A stretch of DNA of 36,098 nt from an uncultured Bacteroidales bacterium. GTDB lineage: Bacteria; Bacteroidota; Bacteroidia; Bacteroidales; Marinilabiliaceae. A program made the translations under genes and the position numbers. The notes under the pieces were generated by a model. The model was given only the letters and a program-made list of their open reading frames with translations. It had not been told where the DNA came from and made no database searches. Below are positions 1-8,203 of this stretch, piece by piece (positions within the stretch are counted from its first letter, which is position 1; each line of letters begins with the position of its first letter). The stretch spans positions 1 through 36,098 of the forward strand of contig CAKUVM010000013.1 of NCBI GenBank assembly GCA_934699135.1, given 5' to 3'.

Positions 1-82
1 GGCCGTCCACTTGAGGTAATGTATGAAACTACACTAACCAGATATTAAGAGATCAATGACAGAGGTTTTAATCAGGTAGTGA

Positions 83-1534
83 TCAGTTGTATGCGCTCTC
101 GCCGTGCTCGTATATGTCAAGGCCCTCCTCCTCAATGCGAGCCGGCACGCGGAGTCCGTGGATCTTGTCAAGACCTTTGAAGACAATGAAGCCCATAAAG
201 GCGGCCCATGCGCCAACGGCCACTACGCCAAGGATCTCGGCCCCAAGGAAGCCCCAACCGTGGCCGTAGAACAACCCCTCGGAGGTGGAGAAGAGACCCG
301 TGAGGATGGTGCCGAGCGAGCCGCACACTCCATGCACCGAGCTTGCGCCCACGGGGTCGTCAATGTGCAGCTTGCGGTCGATGAACTCAACAGCGAAGAT
401 CATGACGGTGCCGCATATGGCACCAATGATCACCGCGCCACCGGCAGAGACAACGTCACAACCGGCCGTGACGCCTACAAGGCCGGCCAAGAGGCCGTTG
501 AGGGTGAGCGAGAGGCTAGGCTTGGAATATTTGACCCAGCTGACGATGATGGCGGCAACGCCACCGGCGCAGCAGGCCAAGTTGGTGGTAAGGAACACGT
601 GGGATATGGCCTCCTGGTCGGCGGGTGTGGAGGCGGCGAGCTCGGAGCCGGGGTTGAAGCCAAACCAGCCAAACCACAGGATGAACACGCCGAGCGCGGC
701 GATGGTCAGGTTGTGGCCGGGGATGGCCTTTGAGCTCCCGTCTTTATGATATTTGCCAATGCGCGGGCCGAGGATGGCAGCTCCCACGAGGGCGATCCAG
801 CCACCCACGGAGTGAACGACGGTGGAACCCGCGAAATCATGAAACGTGGTGCCGAAAAGGTTCATCATGAACGAGCCTTCCTCCGCATTGCAGAGCCAGC
901 CGCCGCCCCACGTCCAGTGACCAGAGATGGGGTATATGAGAACCGAGATGAAGACGGTGTAGACCAGATACATGGAGAACTTTGTGCGCTCCGCCATGGC
1001 TCCGGAGACAATGGTGGCCGAGGTGGCGCAGAAGACCGTCTGGAAAATCAAGAAGCCCTCCTTGGGCAGGCCGTTGGGGTCATAAAACATGCAGTCAAAC
1101 AAATGGGGCATGCCCACAAAGCCGCCATCGCCAAACATGAGGCCGAAGCCTATGAACCAGAAGAGCAGCGACCCCACGGTGAAGTCCACGAAGTTCTTCA
1201 TCAAGATGTTGGCGGTGTTCTTGGTGCGCGTGAAACCGGCCTCGACAAGGGCGAAGCCCGGCTGCATGAAGAAGACGAGCATGGCGGCAAGCAACATCCA
1301 CACGGTGTCTATGCCTCGGGCAAGGTCGCCCATCTGCGCCATGGCGTCGGCTGCGGGAGCCTCGGCCACGACCACTTCAGTGACTTCGGCGATGGGTGCC
1401 GTCACGGAGTCGGCGGCAGCCACAATGGAGTCGGCCGCCGCGCCGGCCCCTGCCGCCATTGCCGGAATGGCCAGCAGCGCGCCTGCGACCGCGAGTGTCG
1501 ACAGGCGGAGATATTTAGAAAGTGTGCGTTTCAT
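83..1534 (-). CDS. amtB: Ammonium transporter AmtB
   Basis: Inner-membrane channel of the Amt/Mep/Rh family that conducts ammonia/ammonium. The 483-aa protein has an N-terminal signal sequence (about residues 1-28), then an Ala/Val-rich stretch to about residue 68, then the usual eleven-helix Amt core. The pore histidines are visible: H241 in HDFAGSTVVH and H401 in SSVHGVCG. The core also has the family segments GFALVEAGFTRTKN (about residues 93-106) and GHWTWGGGW (about 205-213). It lies 45 bases downstream of the PII gene on the same strand, the standard glnK-amtB pairing in which the trimeric PII protein plugs the channel when nitrogen is plentiful. The only oddity is the roughly 40-residue low-complexity segment between the signal peptide and the first core helix. 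Family assignment is very secure. Confidence 0.96.
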   Translation of the reverse strand: MKRTLSKYLRLSTLAVAGALLAIPAMAAGAGAAADSIVAAADSVTAPIAEVTEVVVAEAPAADAMAQMGDLARGIDTVWMLLAAMLVFFMQPGFALVEAGFTRTKNTANILMKNFVDFTVGSLLFWFIGFGLMFGDGGFVGMPHLFDCMFYDPNGLPKEGFLIFQTVFCATSATIVSGAMAERTKFSMYLVYTVFISVLIYPISGHWTWGGGWLCNAEEGSFMMNLFGTTFHDFAGSTVVHSVGGWIALVGAAILGPRIGKYHKDGSSKAIPGHNLTIAALGVFILWFGWFGFNPGSELAASTPADQEAISHVFLTTNLACCAGGVAAIIVSWVKYSKPSLSLTLNGLLAGLVGVTAGCDVVSAGGAVIIGAICGTVMIFAVEFIDRKLHIDDPVGASSVHGVCGSLGTILTGLFSTSEGLFYGHGWGFLGAEILGVVAVGAWAAFMGFIVFKGLDKIHGLRVPARIEEEGLDIYEHGESAYN

Positions 1535-1579
1535 GATTGGTTAGGTTTTGGGTGTTGTGTTTTTGCGTCTTTCGTGCCG

Positions 1580-1936
1580 CTAGTCTTCTTCGTCCTTATT
1601 ATAAAGGGCCTCATCGCCATGCTCGCCAGTGCGAATGCGGAATGCGTCCTCAACGGGGATGACCCATATGCGGCCATCACCGATCTCGCCCGTCTGCGCC
1701 GCGCCTATTATGGCCTGGACGGTCTTGTCAACATTCTTGTCCCGCACCACGATGGAGAGCAGCGTGCGCTCAATGCAACTGGTGTCATAGACCACGCCGC
1801 GGTAGATGCGGCCTTGGCGGGCTTTGCCTACGCCGCGCACGTCGTAGTAAGAGAACCACTCGATGTCCGCGGCCAGAAGGGCGTCGCGCACCTCATCGAA
1901 CTTGGTCTTCCTGATGATAGCTTCAATCTTCTTCAT
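1580..1936 (-). CDS. glnK: Nitrogen regulatory protein PII (GlnK-like)
   Basis: Trimeric cytosolic signal protein that reads ATP/ADP and 2-oxoglutarate and controls AmtB and nitrogen metabolism. At 118 aa it is near the family size of about 112. It starts MKKIEAIIRKTKFDEVRDAL, has the T-loop with the Tyr-51-type motif YRG at about residue 45, and the C-terminal PII signature (GDGRIWVIPVEDAFRIRTGE, about residues 86-105). The T-loop is not the enterobacterial version: the segment before YRG reads GVGKARQGRI. The acidic tail NKDEED extends slightly past the usual end. It is the first gene of a two-gene unit with amtB, behind a good Bacteroidota-type promoter. It is called GlnK rather than GlnB because of the amtB linkage. 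Confidence 0.94.
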   Translation of the reverse strand: MKKIEAIIRKTKFDEVRDALLAADIEWFSYYDVRGVGKARQGRIYRGVVYDTSCIERTLLSIVVRDKNVDKTVQAIIGAAQTGEIGDGRIWVIPVEDAFRIRTGEHGDEALYNKDEED

Positions 1937-2293
1937 GACTATCGCTGTTTAATGTTTCTTGCCTTCTGTTTGCCGACGCCTCGTTTTAAGATGGGTGCCG
2001 TGCGTATTCAGATATTTGTTACTAAGCCTATCCTACTGACGTTTTGAAATATCTGATACGGCAAAAGTATACAATTGAAATCAGAATAACAATAATAGCT
2101 TACTGTTTTATTATTAAATGATGTTATTTGTGTCGGATAGAAACTTTATTGGCGCATGTGGCTGAATATGTCTGTTAGAGGGGCGCACCCGCGTTAAATA
2201 GGGGTCGGTGTGGAAATAACGGTGTTTTGGGGCTGTGCCACACCAAGTGGCGGAATGTGCGGCATATGTTGAATCGGGTTTATATTCGCGGTC
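1937..2293. other. Divergent intergenic region glnK / TPR gene
   Basis: AT-rich 357-base gap between divergent genes. It contains the glnK promoter (2062-2093). On the plus strand TATATTCG at 2281-2288 resembles a -7 box but lies only 5 bases before the TPR gene start, so that transcript would be leaderless or nearly so. No RNA gene or repeat was recognised. Confidence 0.5.
2062..2093 (-). promoter_or_regulatory. Promoter of glnK-amtB
   Basis: On the minus strand 2069-2062 reads TACTTTTG, a perfect match to the Bacteroidota -7 box TAnnTTTG. An ATTG at 2093-2090, 20 bases upstream, can serve as the -33 element. This predicts a leader of roughly 120 bases before the PII start at 1936. I saw no sigma-54-type box here, although glnK-amtB is controlled that way in proteobacteria. 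Confidence 0.6.
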
Positions 2294-3295
2294 ATGATTC
2301 GCAAGATAATGTACTCAATGGCGTTGGCTGCGGCCTCGCTGTGCGCCATGGCGCAGACCCCTTTAGCAAGTGAGCGGGACAGCCTCATGTCCTTGGCCCG
2401 GGAGTGGCGAGACGCCGGCAACTATACCGAGGCCATCAGCCTCTACGGGCGCGTGAAGACCGACAAGGCGCGGTTGGAGGCTGCCGACACCTATCTGGAG
2501 ATGGGAAACGTGGTGGCGGCCTTGGAGCGCGCCAAGCGGATGAGGAAAGACGATTCCTTTGCCCTGAAGTCCGACGCCATGCTCATTGAGGCGCGGTGCA
2601 GGCAACGCCAAGGCTTCGACCATGCCGCGCGTATGCTTTATAGGAAGTTGGCCAGGGCCGGGCACGCCGAGGCCATGTTCTATTACGCCGCCATGCTCCG
2701 CGCGCGGGGGAGTCTGCCGCAGGCCGAGCATATGTGCCAGCGCGCCATACGGGCCGACGCCTCGCTCACGCCCGCCCATTGCCTGTTGTCTGAGGTGGAG
2801 GAGCAGATGGGGCACCGCTACCAGGCTTTGCTGTCGCTCATGAGGTATTTGCTCATGGCGTCTGACCAAGGGCGTGAGGAGCATGCGCGCCGCTTGCCGG
2901 CCTTGTGGCGCAGGGGAAGCATGGGATTGGACGTCCTAGGCCGCCGCAAGGCGGAAGAGCCTTATAGTGAGAGCATGGAGGCGGTGATTGACAGCGTAGC
3001 CCTTGCCGAGCCGCAGGCCGAGGCGTCGCCCCAGGGCGTGATGGACGCCCTGGGGCGGCGCACAGAGGCCCTGCTTGGGCGGATGCGGGACACGGGTGAG
3101 GATAATTTGGACTTCTGGCAGGTCTCTTATGCCGATTTTTTGATTGAGATATACGCCCGCGGCTACACCAAGGCCATGGTTTACTTCATGTTCGACCAGA
3201 CGTATAAGCCTGAGGTTCTCTTGTGGCTAAGCGAGAACGCGGGCTATTTTGAGGACTTCAGAGTGTGGATGGAGGGGCGCTCTGCGGGTCTTTGA
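2294..3295 (+). CDS. Secreted tetratricopeptide-repeat protein
   Basis: 333 aa. A signal peptide is clear: positively charged MIRK start, hydrophobic stretch and AMAQ cleavage site near residue 21. Residues about 28-190 are helix-turn-helix repeats of TPR/Sel1 character, such as AGNYTEAISLYGRV and ARGSLPQAEHMCQRAI. The C-terminal part (about 270-333) is a second, aromatic-rich helical domain. TPR proteins scaffold protein-protein contacts; the partner is unknown and no enzymatic motif is present. The gene is divergent from glnK and convergent with the acetyltransferase 23 bases away, so it is probably transcribed alone. The start at 2294 was chosen because it gives a complete signal peptide; no Shine-Dalgarno site is seen. 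Confidence 0.8.
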   Translation: MIRKIMYSMALAAASLCAMAQTPLASERDSLMSLAREWRDAGNYTEAISLYGRVKTDKARLEAADTYLEMGNVVAALERAKRMRKDDSFALKSDAMLIEARCRQRQGFDHAARMLYRKLARAGHAEAMFYYAAMLRARGSLPQAEHMCQRAIRADASLTPAHCLLSEVEEQMGHRYQALLSLMRYLLMASDQGREEHARRLPALWRRGSMGLDVLGRRKAEEPYSESMEAVIDSVALAEPQAEASPQGVMDALGRRTEALLGRMRDTGEDNLDFWQVSYADFLIEIYARGYTKAMVYFMFDQTYKPEVLLWLSENAGYFEDFRVWMEGRSAGL

Positions 3296-3318
3296 GCCGT
3301 GTGCGCCCCCCTCGCGCC

Positions 3319-3840
3319 TTAGAGGAGTTTCTCCATCCAGATCATGTCATACCATCGCCCAAACTTGAATCCGGAGCGGTGAAAGTGCGCCACGAGGCGG
3401 TAGCCCATTCTCTCATGAAATCTCATGCTGGCGTTGGTGAGGTAAGGATCGGGGGTCTGGACGTATGTGATGCAGGCGCAGAGGCTTTTGAGGCCGCGCT
3501 CGCGGCACTGGCGCTCCAGCTCGGCATATAGCCGCGGGCCTATGCCGTGGCCTCGCTCGTCGCTTTTTATGTATATCGTCGTCTCTGCGGCCCATTGATA
3601 TGCCGCCCTCTCCTTGAATCTGCCGGCATAGGCGTAGCCGAGGGCGCGCCCGTCAGCCCCCACGGCCACAATGTATGGGTGCGTGGCGGAGATGGCCTTG
3701 ATTCGCTCGCGAAACTCACAGGCCGCCGGCACTTCATATTCAAACGATATGGCCGTTTGGCTGACGTAGGGGGCGTAGATGGCGAGGAGTTCTTCCGCGT
3801 CGGCCTCCGTGGCAGGGCGGAACGTTATGTTTTCTTCCAT
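3319..3840 (-). CDS. GNAT N-acetyltransferase (phosphinothricin acetyltransferase-like)
   Basis: 173-aa single-domain GNAT enzyme that would transfer acetyl from acetyl-CoA to a small amine. The acetyl-CoA pyrophosphate-binding motif R-x-x-G-x-G is RGHGIG at residues 96-101. The overall pattern matches the PAT/Bar/MnaT subgroup: start ITFRPATEADAEELLAIYAP, SFEYEVPAA, TNASMRFHERMGY, and a tail with GRWYDMIWMEK. Members of this subgroup often acetylate methionine sulfone, methionine sulfoximine or phosphinothricin-like amino acids; the real substrate here cannot be told. It starts 28 bases after truA on the same strand and is probably the last gene of the acyl-CoA synthetase-truA-GNAT run. Confidence 0.88.
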   Translation of the reverse strand: MEENITFRPATEADAEELLAIYAPYVSQTAISFEYEVPAACEFRERIKAISATHPYIVAVGADGRALGYAYAGRFKERAAYQWAAETTIYIKSDERGHGIGPRLYAELERQCRERGLKSLCACITYVQTPDPYLTNASMRFHERMGYRLVAHFHRSGFKFGRWYDMIWMEKLL

Positions 3841-3868
3841 ATTATGTCGCAGAGTAAAAGCGGCCGGT

Positions 3869-4648
3869 CTATACCGTCACTCTCCGCGCCGTGGGCTTGA
3901 AGCCACAATCCGTCGGGTACTCTATGTCCACCAGTGAGAGGCCAGCCGCGGAGACGGAGCTGCCGGCGGCGCAGCGATTATGACGCTCCACCACGGCTTT
4001 GAACTCGTCTTGCGACATCTTGCCCTTGCCCACCTCGAAGAGAGTGCCGACGACAGCGCGCACCATGTTGCGCAAAAATCTGTTGGCCTTGATCTCAAAA
4101 GTCATACGCCCGGGTGCCTCTTCCATCCAGTGGGCCACAGACACGTCGCAAATGTTGGTCTTGACCTGTGTGCCAAGCTTGCTGAAACTTGTGAAGTCAT
4201 CCACGGTCAGCAGATGTCGGGCGGCCTCGTTCATGGCGTCGAAGTCGAGGCGAAAGAAAGGGCGGAAGGTGTAGAGGCGAGCCAATGGCTGCTTGTCTAG
4301 CGTGAGGCGGTAATGATAGGTGCGGCTTATGGCGGAGAAGCGGCTGTGGAGCTTGTCCGCCACGGGTTGGATGGAAAACGCCGCCACGTCGGCCGGCAAG
4401 ATGGAGTTTAGTTTGAAAAGTGCCTTGCGCGTGTCCGCCAGGTCGGCGTCAGTGTCAAAGTGCGCCACAAAATAATCGGCGTGTACGCCAGTGTCGGTGC
4501 GTCCCGCGCCCATGACGTCCAGGTCGGCGTCTCGCGTCAGCTTGCGCAGCGCGCCAGTCATGACTTCTTGCACGGTCTGGGCGTTGGGCTGCATCTGCCA
4601 GCCGTGGTAGGCCGTGCCGTCATATGCCATCTCGACAAAGTAGCGCAT
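3869..4648 (-). CDS. truA: tRNA pseudouridine(38-40) synthase TruA
   Basis: Cytosolic enzyme that isomerises uridine to pseudouridine at positions 38-40 of the tRNA anticodon arm. The 259-aa length is normal. The catalytic motif GAGRTDTGVHA is at residues 47-57, with D52 as the nucleophilic aspartate. Other family segments are MAYDGTAYHGWQ near the N-terminus, LHSRFSAISRTYHYR and FLRNMVRAVVGTLFEVGKGK. It begins 18 bases after the stop codon of the acyl-CoA synthetase gene, suggesting co-transcription without an obvious functional link. Confidence 0.96.
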   Translation of the reverse strand: MRYFVEMAYDGTAYHGWQMQPNAQTVQEVMTGALRKLTRDADLDVMGAGRTDTGVHADYFVAHFDTDADLADTRKALFKLNSILPADVAAFSIQPVADKLHSRFSAISRTYHYRLTLDKQPLARLYTFRPFFRLDFDAMNEAARHLLTVDDFTSFSKLGTQVKTNICDVSVAHWMEEAPGRMTFEIKANRFLRNMVRAVVGTLFEVGKGKMSQDEFKAVVERHNRCAAGSSVSAAGLSLVDIEYPTDCGFKPTARRVTV

Positions 4649-4666
4649 GGGCTGTGGGCTTCTTGC

Positions 4667-6325
4667 TTATGCTTGTTTGCGCTTTGACAAGATCTCGTCC
4701 ACCATCTGCTTGCCCAGCTCGCGGAGCTTGAATTTCTGCACCTTGCCGCTGCCCGTCTTGGGGTAGTCTTTGACAAAGAAGACGTATTTGGGCACTTTGA
4801 ACTTGGCCAGGAGTTTGGAGCAATAGTCTTTGACGCCGGCCTCTGTGAGCTGCGCTCCCTGCTTGGGGATTATGAATGCGGCCACAATCTCGCCGTAGTG
4901 TTCGTCTGGCACGCCAACAACCTCCACCATATCCACGCCATCCATTTTGTAGATGTAGTTCTCAATCTCGCGGGGATATATGTTCTCGCCGCCGCGGATT
5001 ATCATATCCTTGATTCGGCCTGTTATGTGGAAGAAGCCCTCCGCGTCTTTTATTGCCAAGTCTCCGGAGTGCAGCCATCCGTCGGCGTCTATCACCTGCG
5101 CGGTGGCCTCGGGGTTCTTGTAGTAGCCTTTCATGACGTTATAGCCGCGGCAGCAGATCTCGCCGGGCTCGCCCTCTTTGCACTCTTCGCCGGTCTCTTG
5201 GTTGAAAATCTTGACTTCCACAAATGGGAACTCCTTGCCCACCGTCGTGGCGCGTTTCTCCATGCTGTGCTCCGTGCGCGACGCCGTCATTCCGGGCGAA
5301 GACTCCGTGAGGCCATAGACCGAGATTATGTCTTTCATATACATCTTCTCCATCACCTGCCTCATGGTCTCAATGGGGCAGACGGAGCCGGCCATGATGC
5401 CGGTGCGGAGGGACGAGAGGTCATATTTGTCAAAGTTGGGATGCCCAAGCTCGGCCACGAACATGGTGGGCACGCCATAGAGGGCCGTGCAACGCTCGCG
5501 CTCAATGGAATATAGCACCGTGGGGACGTCAAAGTCCTCGCAAATGACCATTGACGCGCCGTGGGTGATGATGGCGCACAGGGCCAACACGATGCCGAAG
5601 CAATGGAAGAAAGGGACGCAGACAAGCAGGCGCTCGTCCGCGGTATATTTCATGCACTCTCCCGTGGCCCATCCGTTGTTGAGAATGTTGTGGTGGGTCA
5701 GCATCACGCCCTTGGGGAAGCCCGTGGTGCCGGAGGTGTATTGCATGTTCACGATGTCGTCACACGTGATTGTGGCGCGCCGGCGGTCAAAGTCCGCCTT
5801 GTCCACCAGTCGCGAGCGGCCCAAGACTTCCACTGTGTTGTACATCCCGCGCTTGTGGTCGGGGCTGAGCAGCACCACGTTGCGCAGGGCGGGCAGCCTC
5901 TTGCATCGCATCTCCTCACGCGGCATGGTCCTCAGCTCCGGGGCGAGCTCATACACCATGTCCACATACGAGCTGTCACGATATTGGCTGATCATGCAGA
6001 GGGTGTGGATGTCGGCGTTTGTGAGCAAATACTCAAGCTCCCCCACCTTGTAGTTGGTGTTCACCGTGACGAGCCACGCCCCTATTTTTGCGCAAGCGAA
6101 GAAGACGGTGAGCCAGTCTGGGATGTTGTTGGCCCAGATGCCCACTTTGTCTCCCTTCTCCACGCCCAAAGACATGAGGCCGCGGGCGAACTCATCGACA
6201 CGCTCGTTGAACTGCGCGTAGCTCCAGTGGAGGCCGCGGTCGGCGTAGGAGATGAATTTCTTATCCGGCGTCTCGGCCGCGAATTTTTCCAGTAGGCCGT
6301 TGAGGGTGTCGTCAAACAATTGCAT
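4667..6325 (-). CDS. AMP-forming acyl-CoA synthetase
   Basis: 552-aa member of the ANL superfamily that activates a carboxylic acid through an acyl-adenylate and transfers it to CoA. The ATP/AMP-binding signature YTSGTTGFPKG is at 196-206, YGLTES at 337-342, HSGD at 419-422, the hinge GRIKD at 436-440 and the catalytic lysine in KTGSGK at K528. All key elements are present, so the enzyme should be active. The spacing and sequence fit medium- or long-chain fatty acyl-CoA synthetases (FadD-like) more than acetyl-CoA synthetase, but chain length cannot be fixed. The etfBA and acyl-CoA dehydrogenase genes about 23 kb away would act on such acyl-CoAs; that link is inference. Confidence 0.92.
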   Translation of the reverse strand: MQLFDDTLNGLLEKFAAETPDKKFISYADRGLHWSYAQFNERVDEFARGLMSLGVEKGDKVGIWANNIPDWLTVFFACAKIGAWLVTVNTNYKVGELEYLLTNADIHTLCMISQYRDSSYVDMVYELAPELRTMPREEMRCKRLPALRNVVLLSPDHKRGMYNTVEVLGRSRLVDKADFDRRRATITCDDIVNMQYTSGTTGFPKGVMLTHHNILNNGWATGECMKYTADERLLVCVPFFHCFGIVLALCAIITHGASMVICEDFDVPTVLYSIERERCTALYGVPTMFVAELGHPNFDKYDLSSLRTGIMAGSVCPIETMRQVMEKMYMKDIISVYGLTESSPGMTASRTEHSMEKRATTVGKEFPFVEVKIFNQETGEECKEGEPGEICCRGYNVMKGYYKNPEATAQVIDADGWLHSGDLAIKDAEGFFHITGRIKDMIIRGGENIYPREIENYIYKMDGVDMVEVVGVPDEHYGEIVAAFIIPKQGAQLTEAGVKDYCSKLLAKFKVPKYVFFVKDYPKTGSGKVQKFKLRELGKQMVDEILSKRKQA

Positions 6326-6396
6326 GATCTGCTATGGGAGTGATAGTTTAGGGAAGTCTCCTAGTCAAGGTGCCGAAATTGGCACAAGAGACGGGG

Positions 6397-6404
6397 CAAA
6401 AATA
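6397..6404 (-). promoter_or_regulatory. Candidate -7 box for acyl-CoA synthetase operon
   Basis: On the minus strand the octamer reads TATTTTTG, an exact TAnnTTTG match, 72 bases before the start codon at 6325. A well-spaced -33 TTTG is not seen (the nearest is only 12 bases away), so confidence is moderate. Confidence 0.45.
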
Positions 6405-6619
6405 GCTGTTTAGTCGCAAAGTTCTACGCCGTTGTCCTATTTTTAACCATGCGTGTTTGCGCGCTATGTGATATTTGGCTTAATTTTGCGCCAGCGGTGA
6501 AAACAGCAGACAGTTCGTGACCATCCTGTCTTAAAACAAAACTAGGGGATTTTTTTGGATGCGCGCTATCTCCTTTGGCGCAGGGCTTGTCGCGGCCCGC
6601 CATTTCCCTACAACCCATT

Positions 6620-6627
6620 TAGTTTTG
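6620..6627 (+). promoter_or_regulatory. Candidate -7 box for queCEF operon
   Basis: TAGTTTTG fits TAnnTTTG exactly and predicts a leader of about 105 bases before the queC ATG at 6738. There is no clear -33 element. Confidence 0.45.
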
Positions 6628-6737
6628 TTTCTGAGCCTCCAGCGGTGGCGGCCTGCCGTTTCCTTGTCGCCCGTGCGCAAGACGCGTGCGGCGTCGCCGC
6701 GATGATTTGGCAAACAGAAAAACAAACATATACACAT

Positions 6738-7409
6738 ATGAGCAAGGCTATCGTATTACTCTCTGGCGGGCTGGACTCTTGCGTGGCGCTCCACGTGGCG
6801 CTCCATGACGGCCATGAGGTCAGCGCGCTGTCTTTTGACTATGGCCAACGGCATCGTAAGGAGCTGGAGTGCGCCAGGCGCATTGCGGCGCATGCCGGCG
6901 TGACGGATCACAGCGTCGTGAGCCTCAACTTGGCGCAGTGGGGAGGCTCCACGCTTACCGACATGACCACCACCGTTGCGGATGGAGACGTGAACAGCAA
7001 GGAGATCCCCGCCACCTACGTGCCTGCCAGAAACATGGTTTTCCTCTCCGTGGCGGCCTCTTTGGCCGAGGCCCGCGGCGCGGAGCATATCTACATCGGC
7101 GTGAGCCAGGTTGACTACTCCGGTTATGTGGATTGCCGCAAAGTCTTCATCGATGCCATGCAGAAGGCAATAAACCTAGGCACCGTCATGGGTGCGGAGA
7201 AGGGGCGCCCCATAACCATCCACGCGCCATTTGAAAACATGACCAAGGCCGATGAGATCCGCCTGGGGCTGAAGCTGGGCGTTGACTTCGGCCTCACGTG
7301 GAGCTGCTATCGCGGCGGTGAGAAACCGTGCGGCACTTGTGACAGCTGCCTGCTCCGCGCCAAGGCTTTTGCTGAAGTCGGAATCCCAGACCCTGCCCTC
7401 AAGGCGTGA
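6738..7409 (+). CDS. queC: 7-cyano-7-deazaguanine synthase QueC
   Basis: ATP-dependent ligase that converts 7-carboxy-7-deazaguanine to 7-cyano-7-deazaguanine (preQ0). The protein is 223 aa from the chosen start. The N-type ATP pyrophosphatase loop SGGLDS is at residues 9-14, and four zinc-binding cysteines (C190, C198, C201, C204, pattern C-x7-C-x2-C-x2-C) lie at the C-terminus. The start at 6738 was chosen over in-frame upstream extensions because it places the P-loop at the family position; the preceding bases are A-rich, as common in this phylum. The stop overlaps the GTG start of queE by four bases, indicating translational coupling. Confidence 0.96.
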   Translation: MSKAIVLLSGGLDSCVALHVALHDGHEVSALSFDYGQRHRKELECARRIAAHAGVTDHSVVSLNLAQWGGSTLTDMTTTVADGDVNSKEIPATYVPARNMVFLSVAASLAEARGAEHIYIGVSQVDYSGYVDCRKVFIDAMQKAINLGTVMGAEKGRPITIHAPFENMTKADEIRLGLKLGVDFGLTWSCYRGGEKPCGTCDSCLLRAKAFAEVGIPDPALKA

Positions 7410-8203
7410 GCGGCATCTGTCTGAGGCTCTCGCGCGAGGGGGTCTTCCCCGTCACCGTGGGCGCGGGGGGCGCGACTTTGCCCGCGGCCACGGGTCTCTC
7501 CGTGCCTGGCACCGTGCAGGGCGAGGGAAAGCTGTGTGGCGTGCCTTCGCTTTTTGTGCGGCTTCAGGGCTGCAACTTGCGCTGCCGGTGGCGGATGGCG
7601 GACGGCACAGAGTCTCGTTGCGACACCGCCCACACGTGGGGAGAGGATGGCGGCATGCGGGCGAGTGTGGATGACGTGGTGGACATCGTGTGCCGCAACA
7701 TGGGGCATATGCGCCATGTCGTCGTGACAGGAGGTGAGCCATATCTCCAGCAGCAAGGCCTAGAGGCCTTGCTGTCCCAGTTGCGCCACAGAGGCTTTCA
7801 CACCACTGTGGAGACCAACGGCATTGTGGACTCTGCGCCGCGCGTGTTGCCCGACTTGCTCAGCGTATCGCCCAAGCTGAGAGCCAGCGGCATAAGTGAC
7901 GCCATGCGCCGGCGGAGCGTGGCGGGGGCGGCCTTGCTGTCGCAGGCCGTGAGGGAGGCAGGGACGGATATGCAGCTGAAGTTTGTCGTGGCCTCGGAGG
8001 CCGACGAGGTCGAGATTAAGACGGACTATGCTGAGGCACTCCGCCTTTTGCGCCCCGACGACGTGGTGGTGATGCCGCTAGGCGCCTCGACCGGCCTTTT
8101 GGAGCGGACCTCACGGGTGGCATTGCGCATGGCAGTGGCCAATGGTTGGCGTTTCGGGCCGCGCCTGCACATAATGCTTTTCGGAAATAAAGAGGCTACG
8201 TGA
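7406..8203 (+). CDS. queE: 7-carboxy-7-deazaguanine synthase QueE (radical SAM)
   Basis: Radical S-adenosylmethionine enzyme that ring-contracts 6-carboxytetrahydropterin to 7-carboxy-7-deazaguanine. The 265-aa protein has the QueE landmarks GTVQGEG (about residues 35-41), FVRLQGCNLRC (about 50-60), VVTGGEP, VETNG and SVSPK. The cluster cysteines appear to be C56, C60 and C72, spacing C-x3-C-x11-C instead of the radical-SAM standard C-x3-C-x2-C, because nine residues are inserted before the third cysteine. The GTG start overlaps the queC stop; it gives about 25 residues more than typical, so a later GTG start (for example 7457) is possible. The 3' end overlaps queF by four bases. Confidence 0.9.
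   Translation: MSGICLRLSREGVFPVTVGAGGATLPAATGLSVPGTVQGEGKLCGVPSLFVRLQGCNLRCRWRMADGTESRCDTAHTWGEDGGMRASVDDVVDIVCRNMGHMRHVVVTGGEPYLQQQGLEALLSQLRHRGFHTTVETNGIVDSAPRVLPDLLSVSPKLRASGISDAMRRRSVAGAALLSQAVREAGTDMQLKFVVASEADEVEIKTDYAEALRLLRPDDVVVMPLGASTGLLERTSRVALRMAVANGWRFGPRLHIMLFGNKEAT

Larger units (their letters stand above)
6326..6737. other. Divergent intergenic region acyl-CoA synthetase / queC
   Basis: 412 bases without a convincing gene. A plus-strand frame in phase with queC is open back to 6555 but encodes no recognisable domain, and queC proteins begin at the MSKAIVLLSGG segment. The gap holds a candidate -7 box for each flanking operon. No preQ1 riboswitch could be recognised by eye. 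Confidence 0.5.

Noticed and set aside
1..82. Gene or terminator downstream of amtB
   Set aside because: AT-rich, with no hairpin plus T tract and no coding frame that continues convincingly past the window edge.
746..2047. Long plus-strand open frame antisense to amtB and glnK
   Set aside because: Overlaps two certain genes on the other strand, has a biased composition from GC-rich codon positions, and matches no family.
6628..6737. preQ1 riboswitch in the queC leader
   Set aside because: The short conserved preQ1-I core (C-rich stem followed by an A-rich tail) could not be found by eye.
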